Shown piece by piece: positions 50,667-63,726 of a DNA stretch of 64,000 nucleotides. Source of the DNA: Gallionellaceae bacterium (GTDB lineage: Bacteria > Pseudomonadota > Gammaproteobacteria > Burkholderiales > Thiobacillaceae); assembly GCA_028714735.1 (NCBI GenBank), contig JAQTLU010000004.1, forward strand, positions 1 to 64,000, in the 5' to 3' direction. The notes beneath the pieces are model-generated. The model saw only the letters and a program-made list of their open reading frames with translations, searched no databases and had not been told where the DNA came from. Numbering within the stretch: position 1 is the stretch's first letter; each line of letters starts with the position of its first letter. A program made the translations under genes and the position numbers.

Positions 50667-51803
50667 ATGCGCACACTGGCTTTGATCGTTTCGCTCGGTA
50701 TCGCGTTTTCCCTGGCGATGCCTGCCACCGCCACGGCCGAGACGGTCCAACTCCGCGAAGACGCGCCGACCCGGCATGTCGTGGTCAAGGGCGATACCCT
50801 GTGGGATATCTCGGCGAAATTCCTCAAGTCGCCCTGGCTGTGGCCCGAACTCTGGCGGACCAACGACGACCACATCAAGAACCCGCACCTGATCTACCCA
50901 GGCGACGTGATCTACCTGGTGATGACGCCGAACGGTCCGCGCTTGTCCGTGATGAAGACGGTCAAGCTGTCGCCGGGCATCCATTCCGAGCCGATCACCG
51001 ACGCCATTCCGCCGATACCCTACTCGGCGGTGAAGGCCTTCCTGGAGCGGCCGTCGGTGGCCGATGCCGATACCCTGGCCAAGGCGCCCAGATTGATTGG
51101 TAGCGAGGACGGCCGCGGCATGTCCAGCCAGGGCGACCGGGTCTATGCCGATGCAGTTGGCGCCGATACGGCCAGTTGGAACATCGTCCGCCTGGGCAAG
51201 CCGCTCAGGGACCCGGCCAGCGGCGAGCTGCTCGCCCATGAGGTCGCCTATGTGGGCGACGCCCGGACCGTCGTCAAGGCCAGCCCGGCCACCCTGGAAA
51301 TCACCGCCGTGGCCAGTGAAGTCCAGGCCGGCGATCGGCTGATTCCCGCGTACACGGCCGGCAATACCGATTTCGAGCCGCATGCCCCGGCCAAGCCCAT
51401 CGACGGTCAGATCATCTCCGCCTTCGGCCGCGACCAGACAACGGGTCGCTATGAAACGGTCATCATCAGCAAGGGCCATGTCGACGGCATCGAATCCGGG
51501 GATGTGCTGGCGGTCTTTCGTGCCGGCAAGTCGGTCGGACGGGCTGAGGGCGAGAGCCGGACCAAATCGTTCAGTCCGAAGAGCGGCTACATGGACAGCG
51601 CGATGGAGCGCGGCAACAACAATACCTATGTCCCCTTCAATAACTCCGGGCTGGCGGAATCAGGCCCGGCCGGAGCCACCCGGCTGCCCGATGTCCGCAC
51701 CGGCCTGATCATGGTCTACCGGGTCTTCGACCGGGTGTCCTATGCCCTGGTGATGGAGTCCTACAGCCCGATCTTCCTGCTCGATCACGTCGGCAATCCT
51801 TGA
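50667..51803 (+). CDS. Exported LysM-domain protein
   Basis: The 378-residue protein has a signal peptide (hydrophobic 5-20, ATA/ETVQ cleavage near residue 25) and a LysM domain at about 38-90 (HVVVKGDTLWDISAKFLKSPWLWPELWRTND...NPHLIYPGDVIYL). The LysM domain binds peptidoglycan. The remaining 280 residues are a family-specific beta-rich region. ATG 50667 is preferred over GTG 50661 because of GAGGT spacing. It is conserved next to dprA-smg-topA in betaproteobacteria, and the dprA start overlaps its stop. Confidence 0.93.
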   Translation: MRTLALIVSLGIAFSLAMPATATAETVQLREDAPTRHVVVKGDTLWDISAKFLKSPWLWPELWRTNDDHIKNPHLIYPGDVIYLVMTPNGPRLSVMKTVKLSPGIHSEPITDAIPPIPYSAVKAFLERPSVADADTLAKAPRLIGSEDGRGMSSQGDRVYADAVGADTASWNIVRLGKPLRDPASGELLAHEVAYVGDARTVVKASPATLEITAVASEVQAGDRLIPAYTAGNTDFEPHAPAKPIDGQIISAFGRDQTTGRYETVIISKGHVDGIESGDVLAVFRAGKSVGRAEGESRTKSFSPKSGYMDSAMERGNNNTYVPFNNSGLAESGPAGATRLPDVRTGLIMVYRVFDRVSYALVMESYSPIFLLDHVGNP

Positions 51804-52879
51804 GCCCAAACCATCCGGACGTCCTGCCCTGGCTTGCCCTGGCGGCGATTCCGGGGTTGGGCCCGGAATCGGTTCGCCGGCTGCTGGAGGTCTACCCGGG
51901 CATCGAGACCGTATTCGCTGCCCCGGCTAGCCAACTTATCCCACTGGTCGGCGCCAAGCTGGCCGCCGCACTCGGCCAGCCCATCGATCCCGCCGCCCAT
52001 CAGGACACGCTGGACTGGCTGTCCGCACCGGACGCCCACCTGATCACCTGGCTCGACCCCGCCTATCCGGAACCCCTGCGCAGCCTGCCCGATCCGCCGA
52101 TGTGGCTTTATCTCAAGGGCGATCCGGCAACCCTGAGCCGGCCCCTGTTCGCCATCGTCGGCAGCCGCAATGCCACGCCGCAGGGCAAGCGGGATGCCGA
52201 GGCCTTTGCCCGGAGCCTGGCCGAGGCCGGCCTGACCATCGTCAGCGGCCTGGCCGATGGCATCGATGCCGCCGCCCACAAGGGCGGGCTGGCCGGCAAC
52301 GGCTGCGGCGTCGCCGTGGTGGGCACCGGGCTGGACCGGGTCTACCCGGCCAGGAACCGCGAACTGGCCCACCGGTTGGCGGCCGGCGGGGCCATGGTGT
52401 CGGAGTTTCCCCTGGGCACCCCACCCAAGCCGGGCCATTTTCCGCGCCGCAACCGCATCATCAGCGGCTTGAGCATGGGTGTGCTGGTGGTCGAGGCGGC
52501 GCCGCAATCCGGTTCCCTGATCACCGCCCGCCTGGCTGCCGAACAGGGCCGCGAGGTATTCGCGATCCCGGGCTCGATCCACTCGTCCCTGACCAAGGGT
52601 TGCCATCAGCTGATCAAGCAGGGAGCGAAGCTGGTCGAGTCCGCCGCCGACATACTGGAAGAACTGAACCTGCCCTGGGCCATGGCGATGGCGGCAAAAA
52701 CCGGCGAACCGGAGGCCGACCCGTTGCTCGACCTGATGGGCACGGGTCCGATCGGCCTGGACGAGCTGGCCAACCGGAGCGGCTTGACGGTGGATAACCT
52801 TTCGGCCATGCTTTTCGCGCACGAAATGGAAGGCCGCGTGGCAGTGTTGCCGGGCGGCCTGTATCAACGCCTCTTTTAA
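51800..52879 (+). CDS. dprA: DNA processing protein DprA (Smf)
   Basis: The 359-residue protein loads RecA onto incoming single-stranded DNA in natural transformation. A SAM-like N-terminal domain (about 8-75) is followed by the Rossmann-fold core (about 110-300) with IVGSRNATPQGKRDAEAFA, SGLADGIDAAAHKGGL, FPRRNRIISGLS and GSLITARLAAEQGREVFAIPG, and a C-terminal winged helix. It starts at TTG 51800, overlapping the LysM stop (TTGA). No other competence genes are visible in the window. Confidence 0.95.
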   Translation: MSPNHPDVLPWLALAAIPGLGPESVRRLLEVYPGIETVFAAPASQLIPLVGAKLAAALGQPIDPAAHQDTLDWLSAPDAHLITWLDPAYPEPLRSLPDPPMWLYLKGDPATLSRPLFAIVGSRNATPQGKRDAEAFARSLAEAGLTIVSGLADGIDAAAHKGGLAGNGCGVAVVGTGLDRVYPARNRELAHRLAAGGAMVSEFPLGTPPKPGHFPRRNRIISGLSMGVLVVEAAPQSGSLITARLAAEQGREVFAIPGSIHSSLTKGCHQLIKQGAKLVESAADILEELNLPWAMAMAAKTGEPEADPLLDLMGTGPIGLDELANRSGLTVDNLSAMLFAHEMEGRVAVLPGGLYQRLF

Positions 52880-52882
52880 ATC

Positions 52883-53341
52883 ATGTTCGACATCCTTCTA
52901 TACCTATACGACAACTACCTGGTCACCGACATCCATCCGGATGCCGAGGTCCTGTCGCGCAAGCTCGCTGCCGTCGGCTTCGAGACTGAGGATATCGATC
53001 GCGCCCTGGACTGGCTCGCCGCCCTGGAAGACCTCGTCCCGGCCGAAGAAGGCGAGTCCACCACCGGCACCCGCTGCTACACCACCGAGGAAATGCAGCG
53101 CCTGGACCCGGAGGGCATCGGCTTCCTGATCCACCTGGAAAATGCCGGGCTGCTGCCGGGCCGGGCCCGCGAGTGGGTCATCGAGCAGGCGCTGGCGCTG
53201 GAAGACCCCGAGATCGCGGCCGAAAAGATCAAGTGGATCACGCTTCTGGCCATCTCCCGTCTGAACGGCCCGGGCGACGCGCTCTGGCTGGAAGACCTGG
53301 TCCGCGCCGAAGAAGACGGCTGGCAGCCGACCCTGCACTGA
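52883..53341 (+). CDS. smg: Smg family protein (DUF494)
   Basis: The 152-residue acidic protein matches the Smg family: MFDILLYLYDNYL at the N-terminus, FETEDIDRALDWLAAL, Y-T-x-E-E-MQRLDPEGIGFLIHLENAGLL and EKIKWITLLAISRLNGPGDALWLEDL. Its biochemical role is unknown. It is three bases after dprA and 25 before topA, an arrangement shared with many proteobacteria. Confidence 0.95.
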   Translation: MFDILLYLYDNYLVTDIHPDAEVLSRKLAAVGFETEDIDRALDWLAALEDLVPAEEGESTTGTRCYTTEEMQRLDPEGIGFLIHLENAGLLPGRAREWVIEQALALEDPEIAAEKIKWITLLAISRLNGPGDALWLEDLVRAEEDGWQPTLH

Positions 53342-53366
53342 TCGCGCGCCGACACCCTACCCCACC

Positions 53367-55847
<2,481 letters not shown>

Positions 55848-56025
55848 CCTGACGGGAGGGGGGCGATGCTCCCCACGCGCCGGGGCTTCCCGACCGCGCT
55901 TCAAATGTTCACAAAAGTTTAGTAAATTACTAGCCTAATTTGGGCGCCAGCCCAATGCACCAAAGGCCGTCAGCGGGGAGGCTGGCAGGCTGTTACCACT
56001 TACATTCAATCGAGAGGAAGTACAA

Positions 56026-56628
56026 ATGGCTGTTCTGGTTGGCAAGCAAGCACCCGATTTCACCGCCGTCGCCGTCATGGGCGACAACGACATGAACGAA
56101 AACTTCAATCTGTCCGCCCATATCAAGGACAAGTATGCGGTGATCTTCTTCTACCCGCTCGACTTCACCTTTGTCTGCCCGTCCGAGCTGCTGGCCTTCG
56201 ACCACCGTCTGGCCGAGTTCCAGAAGCGCAACGTCGAGGTGATCGGCGTCTCCATCGACTCCCACTTCACCCACCTGGCCTGGAAGAACACCGCCACCAA
56301 CAATGGCGGCATCGGCAAGGTCGGCTACCCTCTGGTGGCCGACATCAAGCACGAGATCTGCAAGGCCTATGACGTCGAGGCCGACGCCGGCGTTGCCTTC
56401 CGCGGCTCCTTCCTGATCGACAAGCACGGCATCGTCCGCCATCAGGTGGTCAACGACCTGCCCCTGGGCCGCAACGTCGACGAGATGATCCGCATGGTCG
56501 ACGCCCTGCAATTCGTCGAGGCCCACGGCGAAGTCTGCCCGGCCGGCTGGAAGCAGGGCGACGAAGGCATGAAGGCCTCCACCGCCGGCGTCGCCGAGTA
56601 CCTGGCCAAGCACGCCGAAGAGCTGTAA
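56026..56628 (+). CDS. 2-Cys peroxiredoxin (AhpC/Prx1 type)
   Basis: The 200-residue cytosolic peroxidase reduces hydrogen and organic peroxides. The peroxidatic cysteine is C51 in DFTFVCPSE and the resolving cysteine is C171 in GEVCPAGW. Ribosome-binding site GAGAGGAAG precedes ATG 56026. It is monocistronic with its own terminator. The 178-bp upstream spacer contains an AT-rich promoter-like stretch (GTTCACAAAAGTTTAGTAAAT, about 55908-55928), but no OxyR site could be assigned. Confidence 0.95.
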   Translation: MAVLVGKQAPDFTAVAVMGDNDMNENFNLSAHIKDKYAVIFFYPLDFTFVCPSELLAFDHRLAEFQKRNVEVIGVSIDSHFTHLAWKNTATNNGGIGKVGYPLVADIKHEICKAYDVEADAGVAFRGSFLIDKHGIVRHQVVNDLPLGRNVDEMIRMVDALQFVEAHGEVCPAGWKQGDEGMKASTAGVAEYLAKHAEEL

Positions 56629-56645
56629 TTGCCGTCATTGGCATG

Positions 56646-56676
56646 AAAAGGGGGCCGATGGCCCCCTTTTGTTTTG
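56646..56676 (+). terminator. Terminator after the peroxiredoxin gene
   Basis: AAAAGGGGGCC (56646-56656), loop GAT, GGCCCCCTTTT (56660-56670), then GTTTTG. Confidence 0.92.
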
Positions 56677-56686
56677 CTGGAAGATC

Positions 56687-57070
56687 ATGACCGAACCGCC
56701 CAACCTGCTCGCGATCGTCGAGTTTCTCGCCCACAACCGCCTGCGGGCCGTGTACGAGGCCATGGGCTATCGGGTCCAGACCGAATTCGCGGTGCGCAAG
56801 GCGATCGCCTGGTTGCGCAAGAACAGACCCCAGGTGATTACGGCGGATTTCTATTTCCAGCCCGATTTCCGGGACCGGCTGAGCAACCTGGAATCGCTGC
56901 TGGCGACGGTGCAAGCGATGCCCGAGGTGAAGGTGCTGGTGTACTACGACCCGCTCCATCAGGCCGCGCTGGACAAGGTCAGGCAGCGTTTCCGCATCGA
57001 TGCCGCCCTGCCGGTGCCGGTGCAGGATGAGGCCTTGAAGGAGCTGCTGGCCACTTGGCGAGAGGTGTAG
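56687..57070 (+). CDS. Receiver-like small protein of unknown function
   Basis: The 127-residue soluble protein starts at ATG 56687, just after the terminator. The pattern of alternating strands and helices (LLAIVEFLAHN, VITADFYFQPD, VKVLVYYDP, AALPVPVQDEALKELL) resembles a response-regulator receiver fold. The acidic pocket is incomplete, with only Asp in TADF at the strand-3 position and no conserved Lys. No partner kinase is near. The codon usage is normal for the window, so it is probably a real gene. Confidence 0.7.
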   Translation: MTEPPNLLAIVEFLAHNRLRAVYEAMGYRVQTEFAVRKAIAWLRKNRPQVITADFYFQPDFRDRLSNLESLLATVQAMPEVKVLVYYDPLHQAALDKVRQRFRIDAALPVPVQDEALKELLATWREV

Positions 57071-57149
57071 GGCGGAACAGCGTAGCGCCTTCCGCCATCT
57101 CCGATAGTCGGCGGATTGCGCCTGCGGCTTAGCCGCCCTGCGAGCCGGC

Positions 57150-57473
57150 TTACTTTTTCAGCATGTCCGCCTTGCCCGGCTTGCCGAGCCAGGCATCGGC
57201 GTCATCCAGGGCCGGTTTCTTCTCGACGATCACCGGCCAGGTCTTGGCCAGTTCGGCATTGATCTCGATGAACTGGCGCTGGTCGGCCGGCAGGTCGTCC
57301 TCGGCAAAGATGGCCTCGGCCGGGCATTCGGCGACACACAAGGTGCAGTCGATGCACTCCTCCGGATCGATGACCAGGAAGTTGGGTCCTTCATGGAAAC
57401 AGTCGACCGGGCAGACCTCGACACAGTCGGTGTACTTGCACTGGATGCAGTTCTCGGTAACAACGTAAGTCAT
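57150..57473 (-). CDS. fdxA: 7Fe-type ferredoxin (3Fe-4S/4Fe-4S)
   Basis: The 107-residue electron carrier has two cysteine clusters at the N-terminus: [14 protein letters not shown] (C9, C12, C17, C21) and [12 protein letters not shown] (C40, C43, C46, C50), followed by a C-terminal extension of about 50 residues. Spacing and length match FdxA-type ferredoxins, with one 3Fe-4S and one 4Fe-4S centre. It is divergent from trxA across about 108 bases. Confidence 0.95.
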   Translation of the reverse strand: MTYVVTENCIQCKYTDCVEVCPVDCFHEGPNFLVIDPEECIDCTLCVAECPAEAIFAEDDLPADQRQFIEINAELAKTWPVIVEKKPALDDADAWLGKPGKADMLKK

Positions 57474-57581
57474 GCGCTTTCCTCATTCGGGCTTTTTCGC
57501 TAGGATAACGACGTTTTCCGGTTTGGCCAATTCAGTGCCACCGCACCAATACACCATCATCTTCCGCACGAGGTTCCATCC

Positions 57582-57908
57582 ATGAGCGAGCACATCCATT
57601 ACGTCACCGACGACACCTTCGAACAGGAAGTCCTGCAAAGCCCGACACCGGTACTGGTGGACTACTGGGCCGACTGGTGCGGTCCCTGCAAGATGATTTC
57701 CCCGATCCTCGACGAAGTGGCCAAGGAGTACACGGGCCGCATGAAGGTCTGCAAGCTGAACATCGACGAGAACCAGCAGACCCCGCCCAAGTACGGCATC
57801 CGCGGCATTCCCACCCTGATGATCTTCAAGAACGGCAACGTCGAGGCCACCAAGGTCGGCGCCCTGTCCAAGTCCCAACTCACCGCTTTTGTTGACAGCA
57901 ACATCTAA
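57582..57908 (+). CDS. trxA: Thioredoxin 1
   Basis: The 108-residue cytosolic dithiol reductase has the active site WCGPCK (C33, C36), conserved D27 and cis-proline in [16 protein letters not shown] lies just before ATG 57582. It is followed by rho, as in E. coli and many proteobacteria. Confidence 0.98.
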   Translation: MSEHIHYVTDDTFEQEVLQSPTPVLVDYWADWCGPCKMISPILDEVAKEYTGRMKVCKLNIDENQQTPPKYGIRGIPTLMIFKNGNVEATKVGALSKSQLTAFVDSNI

Positions 57909-58017
57909 ACCTCGTTAGTCTTCATCAACGCCCGGCAGTCCTGCCGGGCGAATACCCCCCTCCCCCGAGATGCACCCGCGGCCATAGCGCCGCCGCCACA
58001 TCCATAAGCCAAGCACC
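57909..58017 (+). promoter_or_regulatory. rho leader: hairpin plus C-rich rut-like segment
   Basis: A perfect 10-bp hairpin CGCCCGGCAG (57929-57938)/CTGCCGGGCG (57941-57950) without a T tract is followed by a C-rich, G-poor stretch (AATACCCCCCTCCCCCGAGATGCACCC and on to the ATG). In E. coli the rho leader is a site of Rho-dependent autoattenuation. The base composition suggests the same here. Confidence 0.5.
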
Positions 58018-59277
<1,260 letters not shown>

Positions 59278-59320
59278 TCGACCACCTGAACGTCATGCTT
59301 TGGCCGACGTTCAGGCACAA

Positions 59321-59358
59321 AAAAGCCCCATCGGCCTGTGACGGCCGATGGGGCTTTT
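59321..59358. terminator. Bidirectional terminator between rho and the lipoprotein gene
   Basis: A 16-bp perfect stem, AAAAGCCCCATCGGCC (59321-59336) and GGCCGATGGGGCTTTT (59343-59358), has a six-base loop, with A residues on one side and T residues on the other. Confidence 0.93.
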
Positions 59359-59384
59359 GATTTTCCGGGCAGGGACCGAGCCGT

Positions 59385-59810
59385 CTACTTCCCGGCGGCG
59401 ACAAACTGGAACTTGCCCTCGGACTCCTTGAAACGGCCGATCACCGGGCCCGGATCGGCCGGCGCCTGCGCGAACTTCTGCACCCGGCATGACACGGTGC
59501 TGACGGCATAGTCGACGCCGGCGATGTCGAGTATGTAGATCGGCTCGGCGTATTCCTCCGGGGCGCGGTGCAGCACCAGATCGGTGGCGCGCGGCACCCC
59601 CTTCACGTTGAGGCCGCCCAGGCAATCGGGCTGGCGCGCCGCCGTGATGGCGAGCGCGACGTTGCCGCTCCAGAACCAGTCCTGCGAGCGCATGATGACG
59701 ATGGAGTGGTTGCGGTCGCCGTCGATCATGTAGGAGGCGGTGTCCTGGACGCAGCCCGCGAGCACGGGCAAGGCGGCGGTCATCAGCAGGGTGCGGGCGG
59801 ACAGGGTCAT
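59385..59810 (-). CDS. Small lipoprotein of unknown function
   Basis: The 141-residue protein has a lipoprotein signal peptide ending in VLAGC (Cys at 19). The mature part (SYMIDGDRNHSIVIMRSQDWFW...) contains three further Cys residues, two of which (DCLGG and VSCRV) could form a disulfide. No family recognised. It stands alone between the rho terminator and the ABC-F gene; GGAGGCACC precedes its ATG. Confidence 0.85.
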   Translation of the reverse strand: MTLSARTLLMTAALPVLAGCVQDTASYMIDGDRNHSIVIMRSQDWFWSGNVALAITAARQPDCLGGLNVKGVPRATDLVLHRAPEEYAEPIYILDIAGVDYAVSTVSCRVQKFAQAPADPGPVIGRFKESEGKFQFVAAGK

Positions 59811-59837
59811 GGTGCCTCCTCTCGGAATGATCGGATT

Positions 59838-61457
59838 CTATTCGATGCCCTGGCTGGCCAGGTATTCCTCGTAGCTGCCGCGGTAATCGACGATGCGGCC
59901 GTCCTGCTTGATCTCGATGATGCGGTTGGCCAGCGACGAGACGAACTCGCGGTCGTGCGAAACGAACAACAGCGTGCCGCCGAACTCGTCGATGCCGGTG
60001 TTGAGTGATTCGATCGATTCCATGTCCAGGTGGTTGGTCGGCTCGTCCAGCAACAGCGCGTTCTTGCGCAGCAGCATCAACTTGCCGAACAGCATGCGGC
60101 CCTGCTCGCCGCCGGAGATGACCTTGACCGACTTCTTCACCTCGTCGCCCTTGAACAGCAGGCGGCCCAGGGTGCCGCGGATCAGGGTCTCGGCGTCGTC
60201 GCCCTCGTAGCCGCCTTCGCGGACATAGCCGCTGATCCAGTCGGTGAGGTTCTCGCCCTTGGCGAAATCGGCGGCGTGGTCCTGGGCGTAGTAGCCCAGC
60301 TTGGCCTTCTCGGCCCACTTGATGGTGCCGTGCTGCGGCGTCAGTTCGCCGACCAGCAGCTTGAGCAGGGTGGTCTTGCCGACGCCGTTCTCGCCGATGA
60401 TGGCGATCTTGTCGCCGGCATCGACGGTGTAGGTGAAGTTCCTGATGATGGGCTGATCGGCCTCGTAGCCGAAGCTCAGGCCCTCGATCTCGCAGGCCAG
60501 GCGGTGCAGCTTTTCCTTCTCGTCGTAATCGAAGCGAATCCAGGGATACTGGCGCGACGACGGTTTCACGTCCTCAGGCTTCAGCTTGTCGATCAGTTTC
60601 AGGCGGCTGGTGGCCTGCTTGGCCTTGGAGGCGTTGGCCGAGAAGCGGCGCACGAAGTTCTGCAGGTCGGCGATCTTTTCCTTGGCGCGGGAGTTGGCCG
60701 CCTGCTGGCGCTCGCGGGCCTGGGTGGCCGCCTCCATGTAGTCGTCGTAGTTGCCCGGGTAGACGCGCAGGGTCTGGAAATCGAGGTCGGCCATGTGGGT
60801 GCAGACCTGGTTCAGGAAGTGGCGGTCGTGCGAGATGATGACCATGGTGGAGTTGCGCGCGTTGAGCACGTCCTCCAGCCAGCGGATGGTGTTGATGTCG
60901 AGGTTGTTGGTCGGCTCGTCGAGCAGCAGGATGTCCGGGTCGGCGAACAGGGCCTGGGCCAGCAGCACGCGCAGCTTCCAGCCCGGCGCCACCTCGCGCA
61001 TCGGCCCCTGGTGCCTGTCGACCGGGATGTCGACGCCGAGCAGCAGCTGGCCGGCGCGCGCCTCGGCGTCGTAGCCGCCCATCTCGCCGAACTTGGCCTC
61101 CAGCTCGGCCGCGTGCATGTAATCGTCCTCGGTCGCCTCCGGGTTCATGTAGATGGCGTCCTTCTCGGTCATGCAGGCCCACAGGGCCTCGTGGCCCATC
61201 AGCACGACGTCGAGCACGCGCATGTCCTCGAAGGCGAACTGGTCCTGGCGCAGGTAGGCCATGCGCTCGTGCGGGTCCTTGGAGACGTTGCCGGCCGAGG
61301 CTTCGAGCAGCCCGCACAGGATCTTCATGAAGGTGGACTTGCCGCAGCCGTTGGCGCCGATCAGGCCGTAACGGTTGCCGTCGCCGAACTTGACGTTGAC
61401 GTTTTCGAACAGGGGCTTGGCCCCGAACTGCATGGTGATATTGGAAGCGGTAAGCAC
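59838..61457 (-). CDS. ABC-F family ATPase (YbiT-like)
   Basis: The 539-residue soluble protein has two ABC domains and no membrane segments. The first has Walker [10 protein letters not shown] (34-42), signature EVAPGWKLR in place of LSGGxxxR, and Walker [13 protein letters not shown]. The second has [18 protein letters not shown] and [12 protein letters not shown], with the charged interdomain linker of ABC-F translation factors between (about 240-310). The APGWKLR variant is characteristic of YbiT. It probably acts on the ribosome E site. Confidence 0.95.
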   Translation of the reverse strand: MLTASNITMQFGAKPLFENVNVKFGDGNRYGLIGANGCGKSTFMKILCGLLEASAGNVSKDPHERMAYLRQDQFAFEDMRVLDVVLMGHEALWACMTEKDAIYMNPEATEDDYMHAAELEAKFGEMGGYDAEARAGQLLLGVDIPVDRHQGPMREVAPGWKLRVLLAQALFADPDILLLDEPTNNLDINTIRWLEDVLNARNSTMVIISHDRHFLNQVCTHMADLDFQTLRVYPGNYDDYMEAATQARERQQAANSRAKEKIADLQNFVRRFSANASKAKQATSRLKLIDKLKPEDVKPSSRQYPWIRFDYDEKEKLHRLACEIEGLSFGYEADQPIIRNFTYTVDAGDKIAIIGENGVGKTTLLKLLVGELTPQHGTIKWAEKAKLGYYAQDHAADFAKGENLTDWISGYVREGGYEGDDAETLIRGTLGRLLFKGDEVKKSVKVISGGEQGRMLFGKLMLLRKNALLLDEPTNHLDMESIESLNTGIDEFGGTLLFVSHDREFVSSLANRIIEIKQDGRIVDYRGSYEEYLASQGIE

Positions 61458-61546
61458 GGCGAACCTCGATAAGACAAGTCGGGCATTTTACCCGATCCCC
61501 CCGCCGCGTTCCTGCCTGGCCGGTACCAGGCAGGAACGATCAGGTA

Positions 61547-62881
61547 TCAGGTAGCGGCCAGGGCCTTGACCAGCACCTTGGACCGGCGCTGCCAGTTGTA
61601 CATCTCCTTGCGCGCGGCCGGCAGGTCGTCCGGGTTGGCGAGGCTGAAACCGTGCTCGATGAACCAGTGCGCGGTCCGGGTGGTCAGCACGAACAAGCGG
61701 TTCAGGCCCTGCTCGCGCGCGGCCTCTTCGACCGCGTTCATCAGGGCCTCGCCGCGGCCGCCGCCCTGGAAATCGGGATGCACGGCCAGGCAGGCCATCT
61801 CGCCGGCGTGGGCGTCCGGGAAGGGATACAGGGCGACGCAGCCGATCATCCGGCCGTCCAGTTCGGCGACGAAGAAACGTTCGATCTCCTGTTCCAGCAA
61901 CTCGCGCGGCCGGTGCACCAGCACCCCCGCCTGCTCCAATGGCTCGATCACCTGGAGCACGCCGCCGACGTCGTCGATACTGGCCGGGCGCAGGGTCTCC
62001 ACCGACTGCCGGGTGACCATGGCGCCCACCCCCTCGTGGGTGAACAACTCCATCAGCAGGGCGCCGTCGACGTCGGCGCTGACCAGATGGGCGCGCGCCA
62101 CGCCCTTCTTGCACGCCTTTACGGCATGCGGCAGATACAGCTTCAGGTCGCCCTCGGGCAATTCGCGCACCAGCTTGAGCGCCTGGCTGGCGGTGAGCCG
62201 GTTGATCGGCCGGCCATTGGCATCCTCGGTCTTGCCCTTGTCCAGGATGAACACCAGTTTTTCCGCCCCCAGCGCGATCGCCGCCGCGGTGGCCACTTCT
62301 TCCAGGGTCAGGTTGAACACCTCGCCGGTGGGCGAGTAGCCGATCGGCGAGATCAGCACGATCTCGCCGGCGTCGAGCCGGCTCTTGATGGCATCGGCGG
62401 CGACCTTGCGCACCTCGCCGGTGAACAGCAGGTCGACGCCGTCGACCACGCCGGCCGGCTGGGCGGTGACATAGTTGCCCGAGGCGACCCGGATCTCGGC
62501 GCCGGCCATGGGGGTGTTGGGCAGGCCGATGGAGAGCATGCTTTCGATGTCCACCCGGACCGAACCGACCGCGTCCTTGACGTGCTCCAGGGTGTCGGCG
62601 TCGGTCACCCGCTTGCCCTGGACATACTGCGCCTCGCCGCCGCTGGCGGTCAGTCGCTCCTCGACCTGGGGCCGCACGCCGTGGGCCAGGACCAGGCGGA
62701 CGCCGAGCGCGCTGAGCAGGTTGACGTCATGGATGAAGTCGACGAAGTCGTCGCGCACCATGGCGTCGCCGCCGAAGGCGACCACGAAGGTCTTGCCGCG
62801 GAAGGCATGGATGTAGGGCGCGGCGGCGCGGAACCAGTCCACGAAGCCGGACATGTCGGATAGGCTGGGGGTCCCTGGCAT
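61547..62881 (-). CDS. argA: Amino-acid N-acetyltransferase (N-acetylglutamate synthase)
   Basis: This 444-residue enzyme catalyses the first step of arginine synthesis, acetylation of glutamate. It has an N-terminal amino-acid-kinase-like domain (about 10-290; FVVAFGGDAMVRDD, LVLAHGVRPQVEERL, VLISPIGYSPTGE), which binds arginine for feedback inhibition. A C-terminal GNAT domain (about 300-440) has ACLAVHPDFQGGGRGEALM and LTTRTAHWFIEHGF. Start 62881 (MPGTPSLSD) is used; ATG 62854 is an alternative. Confidence 0.96.
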   Translation of the reverse strand: MPGTPSLSDMSGFVDWFRAAAPYIHAFRGKTFVVAFGGDAMVRDDFVDFIHDVNLLSALGVRLVLAHGVRPQVEERLTASGGEAQYVQGKRVTDADTLEHVKDAVGSVRVDIESMLSIGLPNTPMAGAEIRVASGNYVTAQPAGVVDGVDLLFTGEVRKVAADAIKSRLDAGEIVLISPIGYSPTGEVFNLTLEEVATAAAIALGAEKLVFILDKGKTEDANGRPINRLTASQALKLVRELPEGDLKLYLPHAVKACKKGVARAHLVSADVDGALLMELFTHEGVGAMVTRQSVETLRPASIDDVGGVLQVIEPLEQAGVLVHRPRELLEQEIERFFVAELDGRMIGCVALYPFPDAHAGEMACLAVHPDFQGGGRGEALMNAVEEAAREQGLNRLFVLTTRTAHWFIEHGFSLANPDDLPAARKEMYNWQRRSKVLVKALAAT

Positions 62882-62932
62882 GATCTTCCGCTGTATTTGT
62901 TCGGTATCCGGATTATGCCTAAAAACAGGCCC

Positions 62933-63664
62933 TTAGATATCGCCCCAGATGCCCTGGATCACCGCCATGGCGGTGATGGCAGCGGTCTCGGTGCGCAGGA
63001 TGCGCGGCCCCAGCGACAGCGGCTGGAAGCCGAGCCGACGCACGGCTTCGCGTTCGTTCGGGTCGAAGCCGCCCTCCGGGCCGGCCAGCAGAGTGACCGA
63101 TTCCGCCGGCGCCGGCAGCTCGCGCAAGCGCACACTGGCCTCCGGATCGAGCAGCAGCCGGGTGCCGTCCCTGGCGGAGGCGGTCGCCAGCCATTCCGGG
63201 AAATCCAGGATCGGGGCCACCTCGGGCAGATGATTGCGGCCGCACTGCTCGCAGGCCGAGATCACCACGCCCTGCCAGTGCTGCCGGCGCTTGTGCCGCT
63301 TTTCCTCGTCCAGGCGCACGATGGTGCGCCGCATCATGATCGGCTGGATGCGCGTCACCCCCAGTTCCACCGCCTTTTGCAGGGTGTAGTCCATGCGCTC
63401 GCCACTGGATACGCCCTGGGCCAGGGTGATGGCCAGCGGCGACTCCCGCTCGGGCGCGCACACCGCCTTGAGCTGGACCTCGGCCCCCTTGCCGGTCTTG
63501 AGCAACTGGCCCAGGCATTCCGTGCCATCGCCGTTGAACAGGATCACGTCGTCGCCGTCGCGCAGGCGCAGAACGCCTACGGCATGACGGGCGACGGCGT
63601 CGGGCAGCGTGATCTGGCGGCCGGACGGCAGCGGCATGGCGCAGTAGAAGCGGGGAATGGGCAT
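62933..63664 (-). CDS. rsmE: 16S rRNA (uracil-1498-N3)-methyltransferase RsmE
   Basis: The 243-residue SPOUT-class enzyme starts at MPIPRFYC (ATG 63664). PUA-like N-terminal domain (about 1-70; DAVARHAVGVLRLRDGDDVILFNGDG), then the knotted domain with ERMDYTLQKAVELGVTRIQPIMMRRT, SACEQCGRNHLPEV, LLAGPEGGFDPNE and LGPRILRTETAAITAM. The longer frame upstream runs into the divergent gene and is not used. Confidence 0.97.
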   Translation of the reverse strand: MPIPRFYCAMPLPSGRQITLPDAVARHAVGVLRLRDGDDVILFNGDGTECLGQLLKTGKGAEVQLKAVCAPERESPLAITLAQGVSSGERMDYTLQKAVELGVTRIQPIMMRRTIVRLDEEKRHKRRQHWQGVVISACEQCGRNHLPEVAPILDFPEWLATASARDGTRLLLDPEASVRLRELPAPAESVTLLAGPEGGFDPNEREAVRRLGFQPLSLGPRILRTETAAITAMAVIQGIWGDI

Positions 63665-63726
63665 GGTGCGGGAACGGGTGGATTTGGATGGTATTATCGG
63701 CCGAAACGCTTCTGCGGAGGATTCAA

